Shown here: piece after piece, positions 1 to 6,665 of the stretch
Layout: each line of letters starts with the position of its first letter
Numbering within the stretch: the first letter of the stretch is position 1
NCBI GenBank assembly: GCA_964654535.1
Contig: CAZZIZ010000094.1
Location: 1 to 13,191 of the forward strand
DNA length: 13,191 nucleotides
Direction of reading: 5' to 3'
Source of the DNA: CAZZIZ01 sp964654535
GTDB lineage: Bacteria; Bacteroidota; Bacteroidia; Chitinophagales; UBA2359
Notes under the pieces: generated by a model
What the model was told of the DNA's origin: nothing
Databases searched by the model: none
Seen by the model: only the letters and a program-made list of their open reading frames with translations
Translations under genes and position numbers: made by a program

Positions 1-36
1 TTTGAAGCCAGCAGAGCTGTAACGAAGAGTGAATCC

Positions 37-203
37 CGCGTGAGGGATAGAGGGGTTTGTCTAAGCTCCTGTTGCTGATGAACCGTAGCACTTAGCTCCT
101 AAGAGCTAGAAGTGCTAAGCGTGAAAGCAGCAGAACAGAGCGAGCCCCGAAAGCCCGACCCCGAACTTGTGCGAAGCACAGACGAGAGCGGGGCACGCCC
201 AAA
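37..203 (-). repeat. Structured dispersed repeat, copy A
   Basis: Read on the minus strand, this element begins TTTGGGCGTGCCCC at 203 and ends CTATCCCTCACGCG at 37. The head hairpin has stem CCCCG (159-163)/CGGGG (189-193) with an inner stem TGTGC (168-172)/GCACA (176-180). The connector GGGTCGGGCTTTCGGGG follows, then a middle hairpin closed by CTGTT (69-73)/AACAG (134-138) that contains TAGCACTT (86-93)/AAGTGCTA (110-117) and AGCTC/GAGCT. The ends pair as GCGTG/CACGC. It shares frame and connector with copies B, C and D; the connector through GCTCGCTCTG is identical to D, so A and D look like one subfamily. It lies 100 nt past the proS stop codon with its head facing it. No protein is encoded. 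Whether it acts as DNA or RNA is unknown. Confidence 0.85.
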
Positions 204-303
204 TCACTTCTGCTGAAATCACGACCGCTAAAAAATCAAGTAAATCCAAGATCTCTCCATTACGGTCGAGACAGGCCCTGTGAAGCAGGATTCAGACAAA
301 AAA
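204..303. other. Spacer between repeat A and proS stop
   Basis: No gene is seen here. Apart from a short palindrome ACAGG-C-CCTGT at 271-281, which is too weak to call a terminator, there is no recognisable structure. No hairpin followed by a T-tract is visible downstream of proS on the minus strand, so the transcription end of proS may lie in the adjacent repeat or beyond it. Confidence 0.4.
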
Positions 304-2067
304 CTAAAGCGCATACTTCTTATACTCCGCAGCAACCATCTCTTTAATAGTAGCCGCCGCATCTCCCTGGGCAACCTGTTTCTTATCCTTCGGATCGGAA
401 CGTAAACTAAGTTCTATCATCCCTTCCTTCAACATCTTCGAAGAAACAACGGCACGAACCGGAATGCCAATCAAGTCAGCATCTTTAAATTGGAAGCCCG
501 CTTTTTTATCGCGGTCATCTATGATGACATCAATGCCATCGTCCTTCAAACTTTTGTACAATGCCTCCGCAGCTTCACGTACTTCGTCTTTCTTCTTGTA
601 GTCGAACACCATAATGTGCACCTCAAATGGCGCAATCGGAATAGGGAGTTTCATTCCAAAATCGTCGTGCTGCTCTTCGACCATAGAACCAAGGGCGCGG
701 GTAATACCCAAACCGTAGCAACCCATAATCGGATGCTGCGCTTTACCGTTCTGATCGAGGTAAGTAAAGTTCATTGATTTAGTGTACTTCTCACCAAGGT
801 GGAAAATATTTCCAATTTCGATACCACGTTTTGCCACTAGAGCGGTGTTGCATTCTGGGCAAGGGTCACCGTCGCTTACCGCGGCTATGTCAATTACTTT
901 AACTGCTTCTTTTTCTTTTTCAGAAAGTTTGTCCAAGAAATCTCTTTGTGGGTTGAAGTGAATGAAGTGAAAATCGTCTTCATTGGCTCCAGTGCAGTAA
1001 TCCGCGTTGAGCGCTACAGTAGGGTCGAGTACTACAATACTGTTTTCCAAATCGAGTCCCATTGGTCCCGTACTACCAGCAACAGCTTTTGCCTGAGCAA
1101 TGGACTTCTCTCCTGCAGGAGTTACCCCACGTAAAATTGAACTTTCCAACTTCGGAACCATAACGTCGAGATCACCACGGATGAAACAAACTACTGGTGT
1201 ACCATCGTCGCGCGTTTCGTAAAGCACCGCCTTGCAGGTTTGGTCGGCGGTAATGCTTAAAAAGCTGCAAAGTTCTTCAATCGTTTTTTGACCTGGCGTC
1301 GATACCTTTTCTAAAGCAGCCACATCGCTTGCTTCTTCAATTCCAAATTTGCTGTGTGCTATTTCCTTGTTCGCCTTATAATCGCATTTGGAACAGAGCA
1401 GTAAAGTATCTTCTCCAGATGGGGTTAAGAGCATATACTCGTGAGAGTAAGCTCCGCCGAACATACCATTGTCTGACTCTACTACAATAAAGTCTTCAAA
1501 ACCAATTCTTTTGAATATGCGCACGTAAGCGTCGTAATAAGCTTGATAGGTATTCTTGAGATCTTCTTCGTTGGTGTGAAAGCTGTAGGCATCTTTCATT
1601 ACAAATTCTCGTAGCCGAATAAGTCCACCACGAGGGCGCGCTTCATCGCGGAATTTGGTTTGAAACTGATACGTCGAAAAAGGAAACTGCTTGTAGCTGT
1701 TGACAATGTTTCGAACCATATCTACGACTGGCTCCTCATGAGTCATGTTTAGAACCATTTTTTGCCCACTTCTATCTGAGAGACGAAACATAGATCCATC
1801 AATAGCGTCGTAGCGACCCGTCTCTTCCCAAATTTCTTTGGGCATCATACCGGTCATAGAAATTTCCTGACTATCGATTCCGTTCATCTCCTCTCTTACG
1901 ATCTCAATGATTTTTTGGATACTGCGATGCCCCAAGGGAAGTAAGCCAAAAATTCCCGAGCCATATTGATGAATGAAACCAGCCCTCAATAGCAATTGAT
2001 GATTGGTGAGCTCTGCTTCTCGCGGAGCTTCTTTATAAGTGGTAGAAAAAATTTTGCTAAAGCGCAT
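304..2067 (-). CDS. proS: Prolyl-tRNA synthetase, bacterial type with editing domain
   Basis: This cytoplasmic class II aminoacyl-tRNA synthetase charges tRNA-Pro with proline using ATP. The 587 residues fit the long bacterial form (E. coli about 572). Visible signatures are THEE at 109-112, motif 2 around FRDEARPRGG (139-148) with REF and KDAYSF following, and motif 3 GCYGLGITR (449-457). Between motifs 2 and 3 lies an insertion (about 224-405) matching the INS cis-editing domain that clears Ala-tRNA-Pro; a lysine at 279 sits where the family's key editing lysine is expected. Cys pairs CSKC (225-228) and CPEC (403-406) flank the insertion and could bind zinc, as in many Gram-positive forms. 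The C-terminal 475-587 is the anticodon-binding domain. ATG at 2067 is chosen because MRFSKIFSTTYKEAP matches family starts. The stop is TAG. The gene is transcribed divergently from the kinase gene. Confidence 0.97.
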   Translation of the reverse strand: MRFSKIFSTTYKEAPREAELTNHQLLLRAGFIHQYGSGIFGLLPLGHRSIQKIIEIVREEMNGIDSQEISMTGMMPKEIWEETGRYDAIDGSMFRLSDRSGQKMVLNMTHEEPVVDMVRNIVNSYKQFPFSTYQFQTKFRDEARPRGGLIRLREFVMKDAYSFHTNEEDLKNTYQAYYDAYVRIFKRIGFEDFIVVESDNGMFGGAYSHEYMLLTPSGEDTLLLCSKCDYKANKEIAHSKFGIEEASDVAALEKVSTPGQKTIEELCSFLSITADQTCKAVLYETRDDGTPVVCFIRGDLDVMVPKLESSILRGVTPAGEKSIAQAKAVAGSTGPMGLDLENSIVVLDPTVALNADYCTGANEDDFHFIHFNPQRDFLDKLSEKEKEAVKVIDIAAVSDGDPCPECNTALVAKRGIEIGNIFHLGEKYTKSMNFTYLDQNGKAQHPIMGCYGLGITRALGSMVEEQHDDFGMKLPIPIAPFEVHIMVFDYKKKDEVREAAEALYKSLKDDGIDVIIDDRDKKAGFQFKDADLIGIPVRAVVSSKMLKEGMIELSLRSDPKDKKQVAQGDAAATIKEMVAAEYKKYAL

Positions 2068-2083
2068 TTCTAGTTCTGTTGTA

Positions 2084-2106
2084 GCTTAAATTAAGCGCCA
2101 AAGATA
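2084..2106 (-). promoter_or_regulatory. Candidate proS promoter -7 box and start-site palindrome
   Basis: On the minus strand TATCTTTG (2106-2099) matches the Bacteroidota -7 consensus TAnnTTTG. It is followed by GCGCTTAATTTAAGC, a palindrome at 2096-2084 that falls near the expected transcription start. The leader to the proS ATG would be about 25 nt. No convincing TTG -33 element is seen. The same arrangement occurs before etfB. Confidence 0.5.
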
Positions 2107-2122
2107 CTAATATAGTTCTGCT

Positions 2123-2130
2123 TATATTTG
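2123..2130 (+). promoter_or_regulatory. Candidate -7 box for the kinase operon
   Basis: TATATTTG matches the TAnnTTTG -7 consensus but ends only 5 nt before the ATG at 2136. A transcript from here would be leaderless or nearly so. No good -33 TTG is seen upstream. The match may be fortuitous in this short AT-rich divergent spacer. Confidence 0.3.
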
Positions 2131-2135
2131 GTTCC

Positions 2136-4505
2136 ATGCCTGCGCTTAAAGCCATATCACGCGCCCTGCGTTTTGCAATTTCCTTCTTCATTTTTGCTGC
2201 ATTTGTATGCCCTAGCGCGCTTTTCGCTCAGCAGTCATTCATACGCCACTACGCGGTTGAGGACGGTCTCCAAGGATCGATGGTAAAGCAATGTTTGCAA
2301 GACAAACAAGGCTATATCTGGATAGCTACTGATGAGGGGCTAAATCGTTTCGATGGTTTCGAGTTTCGTAGCTACTCCTTTGAAGAAGGCTTGGGCGACG
2401 ATAATATTTTAGATATGCGTTTGGAGAGCGATGGTTCAATCTTGCTCCGCACTCCTTCTAAAATGTACCGAAATACCGATGGTAAAATCGAAGTAGTCGA
2501 AGGTGCTGATGTAAGTAAAGTACTACAAGAATCCGTAGATGTACCTACAGAGCTGGCCGAACTAGTCGGAGATGAAATAAGCCTGCGAAATTATTTCTTG
2601 GATTCCAAAAAAGGGAATTGGCTTTGTACCAATTTCGATGGACTTTATAGAGTATGGGAAGAAGCAGGTAGTATTCGAGCAGAGCATTATTTGGAAAATA
2701 AATCCGTCAATGGCGTAACCGAAGACCGAGAAGGAAACTACTGGGTCAGCACCGCTGGTTCAGGCGTCTATTTTATTCCCGCGCGCGTGTATAAAAACCT
2801 CAACTCGTACAACGGACTTGACGCCGACGATATTTATAGACTAGAAGCTTTGGAAGACGATTGGGTGCTGGCTGAAGGACCAGAAGGAAAACTCTATGAA
2901 ATAGATTTAGTAGAAGGAAACGTTGTGCCAGTAGACGGTGATCCCTTAGCTCGCGATAATTATTTCAAAACATCAAAGGGTACTTGGGAATATGTCGACG
3001 GCGCTTTAACTTTTGCTTCGGAGGAAACGAAGGCCAGTGCGTGGAAAAAAGCCAAAGTTCGAGGCATTGCACACAACGAAAAACTGGACCGAGCGGTTAT
3101 TGGAACCAATATAGGTCTTTTCATCTGTCAAGACCTAGAGAACTGCGAACTGGTAAATATCGCTGGAGGTCTACGCAGTAATAAAATTCGTAGCGTCTAT
3201 GTCACTTCCAAAGGCAATATGCTTTTGGCCACGAATCGAGGTGTAAGCGAAGTTTATGGCGCCAAGATTGATGCTAAGTATCGCGTTAAGAACATCACTA
3301 TGAGCGACGGCCTTGCATCTAACGATGTGTACGATGTAATTAAAGCAGGCAATTATTTATGCGTAGCTACTAATCGAGGTTTAACCTACTTCGACGAAAA
3401 GAAAAACAAAAAGGAAAAACGTCTGCCGCCAGTTATTTATATCTCTGCTTTTTCTGTAGCAGATAGCCTACGCAATTGGAAACACGAAAAGACAGTAATT
3501 CGTCCCCACGAAAATGAAATGCAAATCGATTACGCCGCGATAAACTACGGCAGTGCAGGCGATATAGAATATCAATACTATCTCGATGGATTAGATGATC
3601 ACTGGGTCAGTACTCGAAACCGGTCGGTGCGTTTTTCAAGTTTACCACCCGGAGAGTACACCTTTAAAGTACGCGCCAAGGGAAAGGATGGTCAGCTTAG
3701 TGAAATAAGTGAGACCGTAGATTTTAAAATAAAAGCAAGACTCACTGAGACTTACACTTTTCGAATTCTGGCCACTTTGCTGGCGTTAGGACTAATAGGA
3801 GCATTAGCACTTTGGCGTATACGCAATATCCGCATGGAAAATGAAATGAAAAGTCAGATGGTAGAAATGGAGCAACAAGCGCTCCGCGCCCAAATGAATC
3901 CTCATTTTATTTTCAATTCGCTCAGCTCCATTCAGCAGTTTATTAATACCAACGAAAAGCGCACCGCCAACAAATACTTGGCGCGCTTCGCCGAGTTGAT
4001 GCGCCGCATCTTATACAACTCGCGCAATGCGCACATTACATTAAAAGACGAAGTGAAAACCCTGACTTTATATATGGAGTTAGAAGCCCTGCGATTCAAT
4101 GAACAACTCGATTATTTTGTCAATGTAGAAGGAGGAGAAGATCAAAACGATTTACAGATACCAACTATGTTTATACAACCCTATGTCGAAAATGCCATCC
4201 TGCACGGCGTACCACCGATTATTCAAAATGGGGAACGCGGAAAAGTAGAGGTGAATTTTTATCCTAAAAGCGATCACGTCTTTTGCACCGTAGAAGATAA
4301 CGGCATTGGTAGAGAACGCGCACTGGAGATAAAACAGAGTAGGCAGGTGAAAAATGAGTCTACTGCAATGAAAAATATAGAGCAGCGCCTAAGCCTGCTC
4401 TCACCAGGAAAGGAAGTCGCGGATTTAGTAAAAGTGATTGACCTAAAAAATGAAGAAGGTGTTGCCACCGGTACGCGAATTGAAATACAAATACCTTATG
4501 TTTAA
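2136..4505 (+). CDS. LytS-type sensor histidine kinase, propeller sensor
   Basis: This is an inner-membrane sensor kinase of 789 residues. A signal peptide (about 1-31, ending ALFAQ) exports the N-terminal half. Residues 32-420 hold Reg_prop-like blades with typical phrases such as GYIWIATDEGLNRFDG (59-74), GNYWVSTAGSGVYFI (200-214) and GNMLLATNRGV (360-370), roughly seven blades, so one propeller rather than the double propeller of many hybrid kinases. A Y_Y_Y domain follows (about 455-532, with YQYYLDGLDDHW and LPPGEYTFKVRA), then one membrane helix (about 543-560) and a short coiled coil. The catalytic part is the His_kinase/LytS type: QMNPHFIFNSL with phospho-acceptor H590, the N box QPYVENAILHG (681-691) and the G box DNGIG (721-725). 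It has no receiver domain; the partner regulator starts 17 nt downstream. The ligand is unknown. The start is supported by the signal peptide. Confidence 0.93.
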   Translation: MPALKAISRALRFAISFFIFAAFVCPSALFAQQSFIRHYAVEDGLQGSMVKQCLQDKQGYIWIATDEGLNRFDGFEFRSYSFEEGLGDDNILDMRLESDGSILLRTPSKMYRNTDGKIEVVEGADVSKVLQESVDVPTELAELVGDEISLRNYFLDSKKGNWLCTNFDGLYRVWEEAGSIRAEHYLENKSVNGVTEDREGNYWVSTAGSGVYFIPARVYKNLNSYNGLDADDIYRLEALEDDWVLAEGPEGKLYEIDLVEGNVVPVDGDPLARDNYFKTSKGTWEYVDGALTFASEETKASAWKKAKVRGIAHNEKLDRAVIGTNIGLFICQDLENCELVNIAGGLRSNKIRSVYVTSKGNMLLATNRGVSEVYGAKIDAKYRVKNITMSDGLASNDVYDVIKAGNYLCVATNRGLTYFDEKKNKKEKRLPPVIYISAFSVADSLRNWKHEKTVIRPHENEMQIDYAAINYGSAGDIEYQYYLDGLDDHWVSTRNRSVRFSSLPPGEYTFKVRAKGKDGQLSEISETVDFKIKARLTETYTFRILATLLALGLIGALALWRIRNIRMENEMKSQMVEMEQQALRAQMNPHFIFNSLSSIQQFINTNEKRTANKYLARFAELMRRILYNSRNAHITLKDEVKTLTLYMELEALRFNEQLDYFVNVEGGEDQNDLQIPTMFIQPYVENAILHGVPPIIQNGERGKVEVNFYPKSDHVFCTVEDNGIGRERALEIKQSRQVKNESTAMKNIEQRLSLLSPGKEVADLVKVIDLKNEEGVATGTRIEIQIPYV

Positions 4506-4522
4506 AGCGAACAAATATTAAT

Positions 4523-5281
4523 ATGGCCATAAGAGCAGCGATAGTCGAAGACGAACCAGGAGCGCGCAAAGTGCTCAAAGCACTTTTGAGCGAGTACCTT
4601 CCACAGGTTGAGATACTCGGAGAAGCCGATTCAGTCGCTTCAGGTATCAGTTTACTGAAAAATGAAAAACCAGAATTACTCTTCCTAGATATTCGTTTGC
4701 CCGATGGCGATGGTTTTGAAATTCTTGAACAGTTCAAGGACGAAAAGTTAGAAGTAATTTTCACCACCGCCTATGGCGAATACCGTGAAAAAGCCTTCGA
4801 ATACTTCGCCTTCCAATACTTGACCAAGCCCATTGATATCGAAAAGCTGGAAGCAACAGTAAAAGCATACGAAGCAAAACACAAAAGTGGATCAACGGAG
4901 CCCAGCTATTCTTTCGAAAAGATGGAGCTCTTGAAAAGATTGCTTAATCAGCAAATCAAAAAAATAGCCCTGCCGAACAAAGACGGCTACACCTTGGTGA
5001 AGCTCGAAGAAATAATTTACTGCGAAGCTCAAAGCAATTATACTTTGGTCTACCTCGCCGATGGCCGAAAAATGATGGTCACCAAAAGCTTAAAGAACTA
5101 TGACGACCTCTTAAGCGATTCAAATTTTTACCGCATACACAAATCTTATTTGGTCAATGTAGACTTCATAAAAGAGGTAAAGCAAGAGGGTACACTCATA
5201 TTGGATGGTGGGCAGACCTTACCTATTTCGCAGCGATCAAAAAGAGGCTTCCTGAAATATTTAGAGAGAATGACGGGATAA
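4523..5281 (+). CDS. LytTR-family response regulator
   Basis: This cytoplasmic DNA-binding response regulator of 252 residues is very likely phosphorylated by the kinase encoded just upstream. The receiver domain (about 4-118) shows the acidic pair near residues 9-11 (VEDE), phospho-acceptor D56 in FLDIRLPDGDG, the threonine pair at 81-82 (FTTAYGE) and the conserved lysine K102 in YLTKPID. A linker leads to a LytTR DNA-binding domain (about 145-249), recognised by IIYCEAQSNYTLVYLADGR, FYRIHKSYLVNVDFIKEV and LPISQRSKRGFL. LytTR proteins bind pairs of short direct repeats upstream of targets; I could not identify such sites confidently here. It lies 17 nt after the kinase gene and 7 nt before the barrel gene, so the three are probably co-transcribed. 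Order and pairing are typical of LytS/LytT-like systems. Confidence 0.95.
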   Translation: MAIRAAIVEDEPGARKVLKALLSEYLPQVEILGEADSVASGISLLKNEKPELLFLDIRLPDGDGFEILEQFKDEKLEVIFTTAYGEYREKAFEYFAFQYLTKPIDIEKLEATVKAYEAKHKSGSTEPSYSFEKMELLKRLLNQQIKKIALPNKDGYTLVKLEEIIYCEAQSNYTLVYLADGRKMMVTKSLKNYDDLLSDSNFYRIHKSYLVNVDFIKEVKQEGTLILDGGQTLPISQRSKRGFLKYLERMTG

Positions 5282-5288
5282 GAAGTAC

Positions 5289-5933
5289 ATGAAAACACTG
5301 TTCATTCTATTTTTATTGTTCACTCTTTCCGCCTCGGCGCAAGAGATAAAGCACATCGAGCATAAACGAGAGCTGGGTATAAATTTCAACGACTCTATGC
5401 TCTGGACAGGTAACCATGCGCCAGCACTTTTTCTAAGATGGAACCGAATGTCCGATAACCAAGAAAAGCGTAAGGCGCATGCCTTTCGTTTGGGTTTAAG
5501 CTATAACAGAACCAGCTTCGAAAGGAGGATTGATACCAATGATAGCGGCAGTGATTCCTTTGTTTTGATAGAACCAGGTTTTGAAATTCAGCATCATAAA
5601 AACTATCGCGTCCTGTACTGTGGTGTCGACGGTCATTTTTCCAGACAATTTTTAAAAGCGGACGAGGCCGACGAGAATTTTATTTTTACCAGAAAAGAAC
5701 GGGTTAGTAATATTAGATATGGTGCGCGACCTTTTGTTGGTTTTAAGCTTTATCTGGTTTCTACGCTTGCGGTGAGTTTTGAGTGTGGATACGATTTCTT
5801 GTATTTGCACGAGAAAATCGACAGCGAACAAACTTTTAATGGCTCCTTAAATTCGGAAGTGCATACTTCAGAAACCAGTGAAAATTTCGGCTTAAAATTT
5901 CCGTCCGGGATTTATCTAAGTTTTCATTTTTAA
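5289..5933 (+). CDS. Small putative outer-membrane beta-barrel protein
   Basis: I do not recognise a named family. The 214-residue product starts with a signal peptide (MKTLFILFLLFTLSASAQ, cleavage near 18). The rest alternates polar and aromatic/hydrophobic residues in strand-like stretches (HAFRLGLSYNRTSF, SFVLIEPGFEIQH, RYGARPFVGFKLYLV, LAVSFECGYDFLYL, FPSGIYLSFHF). It ends in phenylalanine, the usual terminal residue of barrels inserted by the BAM machinery, so an 8-to-10-strand outer-membrane barrel is a reasonable inference. The gene begins 7 nt after the LytTR regulator stop and is probably the third gene of that operon. It could be a sensor accessory, a target, or merely carried along. 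Repeat copy B begins 2 nt after its stop codon. Confidence 0.8.
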   Translation: MKTLFILFLLFTLSASAQEIKHIEHKRELGINFNDSMLWTGNHAPALFLRWNRMSDNQEKRKAHAFRLGLSYNRTSFERRIDTNDSGSDSFVLIEPGFEIQHHKNYRVLYCGVDGHFSRQFLKADEADENFIFTRKERVSNIRYGARPFVGFKLYLVSTLAVSFECGYDFLYLHEKIDSEQTFNGSLNSEVHTSETSENFGLKFPSGIYLSFHF

Positions 5934-5935
5934 TA

Positions 5936-6140
5936 TTTGGGCGTATCCCCTTTTCCAAAGCCTGAAGTCATGTGACTTCAGGCTTTGGAAAAGGGGTCGG
6001 GCTATCCGGCACTACGCTGTCGCTCCGGTCTTCATCTTGCGCTGCCAAGACAAAGACTTCTACCGCTAAGGCGGTAAGCATTTGTCGGCAGCACAAAGAA
6101 GACGGCTCCCTCTGGTCGCCTGCCTACTATCCCTTACGCG
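5936..6140 (+). repeat. Structured dispersed repeat, copy B
   Basis: The element runs from TTTGGGCGTATCCCC at 5936 to CTATCCCTTACGCG at 6140. The head hairpin is a perfect 24-bp stem (5947-5970 with 5973-5996) around a 2-nt loop. The connector GGGTCGGGCTATCCGG follows. A 76-nt middle hairpin (6028-6103) is closed by GTCTTC/GAAGAC and tipped by TACCGC-TAAG-GCGGTA. The ends pair as GCGTA/TACGC. The middle hairpin aligns without gaps to copy C (58 of 76 positions by eye) and the tail segment is also similar, so B and C form one subfamily. B starts 2 nt after the barrel gene's stop and might serve as that operon's 3' end, although no T-tract follows the head stem. Short open frames inside it are not believable genes. 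Confidence 0.88.
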
Positions 6141-6182
6141 TTGCTCTTCAACAAAAGAACTGTTATTGATTCAAGTCCCAAA

Positions 6183-6212
6183 GTCATTTCGAACTCGTCG
6201 AGAATCCTGAGT
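6183..6212 (+). repeat. GTCATTTCGA-type repeat remnant
   Basis: GTCATTTCGAACTCGTCGAG followed by AATCCTGAGT resembles one arm of the inverted element at 9841-9965 and the fragment at 13086-13112. It appears to be a single degenerate half without its inverted partner. The flanking 6141-6182 and 6213-6269 show nothing else I can support. Confidence 0.5.
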
Positions 6213-6269
6213 CTCAAGCGAGCGCAGCGATGCAATGGAATAGCAAAATTGACTTGTCTCATTGGTTCA

Positions 6270-6399
6270 TTGGTTCAAGTCTTCAGACTTGGACCAAACC
6301 GTGAGAGCAAGTCTTCAGACTTGCTGAAGCCCTACCTGCTCAGTCAAGTCTGAAGACTTGACCACGCCAATAAGGTCCAAGTCTGAAGACTTGAACCAA
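6270..6399. repeat. Four nested CAAGTCTTCAGACTTG-type palindromes
   Basis: Four near-palindromes occur within 130 bp: 6276-6291 and 6308-6323 read CAAGTCTTCAGACTTG, while 6345-6360 and 6378-6393 read CAAGTCTGAAGACTTG, the exact reverse complement. The outermost pair extends to a perfect 26-bp inverted repeat (6270-6295 with 6374-6399), and the inner pair lies between them in mirror order. The cluster can fold as four small hairpins or one large cruciform. No open frame covers it. It lies about 270 bp upstream of the Tyr-rich gene and could be protein-binding sites, a miniature mobile element or nested insertions. Confidence 0.8.
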
Positions 6400-6665
6400 G
6401 AAAGGGACCTATCATCCGCGCTAATCCACTTTTCTAGCCACTACCACTGTCCTAAGAATGACCTTTTTCATTGAATTTCAACGTTTTATGCAAAAAGTGG
6501 CAGAATCGTTTACACAGTAAAACCGTCGATTATCCGCCTAAAAGCCTCGTTCGCTCATTATCCCTTGTTTTGAGCGTATTGGCAGGGTATTTTAGCTTCA
6601 AATTGATACAGAGATATCATTAAACGCAACTAGGGTCTTTCTGTCAGATTTAAAAACAAAGCAAA
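6400..6665 (+). promoter_or_regulatory. Upstream region of the Tyr-rich gene
   Basis: This is about 266 bp without a gene. It must carry the promoter of the downstream gene, because repeats occupy everything before it. The best candidate I see is TTTTG (6568-6572) with TATTTTAG (6589-6596), a poor match to the Bacteroidota consensus, giving a leader of roughly 65 nt. An A-rich stretch (AAAAACAAAGCAAA) precedes the ATG and is typical of translation starts in this phylum. A weak inverted pair CCACTTTT (6426-6433)/AAAAGTGG (6493-6500) is present. No riboswitch is recognised. Confidence 0.3.

Noticed and set aside
86..117. Terminator for proS from the TAGCACTT/AAGTGCTA hairpin
   Set aside because: It lies nearly 190 nt past the stop, has no T-tract on the relevant strand, and is part of the middle hairpin of repeat copy A.
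4274..4767. Minus-strand open frames (64 and 135 codons) across the kinase-regulator junction
   Set aside because: They lie opposite strongly conserved catalytic motifs of the kinase and the receiver domain, and are shadows of those genes.
5961..5982. Relation between the copy B head hairpin (CCTGAAGTCA/TGACTTCAGG) and the AAGTCTTCAGACTT palindromes 300 bp away
   Set aside because: Only a few bases are shared (CTGAAG) and the stem layouts differ; this is too little to claim common origin.
5972..6353. Short plus-strand open frames of 65 and 70 codons in the repeat-rich gap
   Set aside because: They run through hairpins and palindromes, have no ribosome-binding context or recognisable protein, and their composition is that of the repeats.
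6270..6399. CRISPR array
   Set aside because: The repeats are 16-26-bp palindromes in opposite orientations with short uneven spacers and no cas genes; this does not fit an array.
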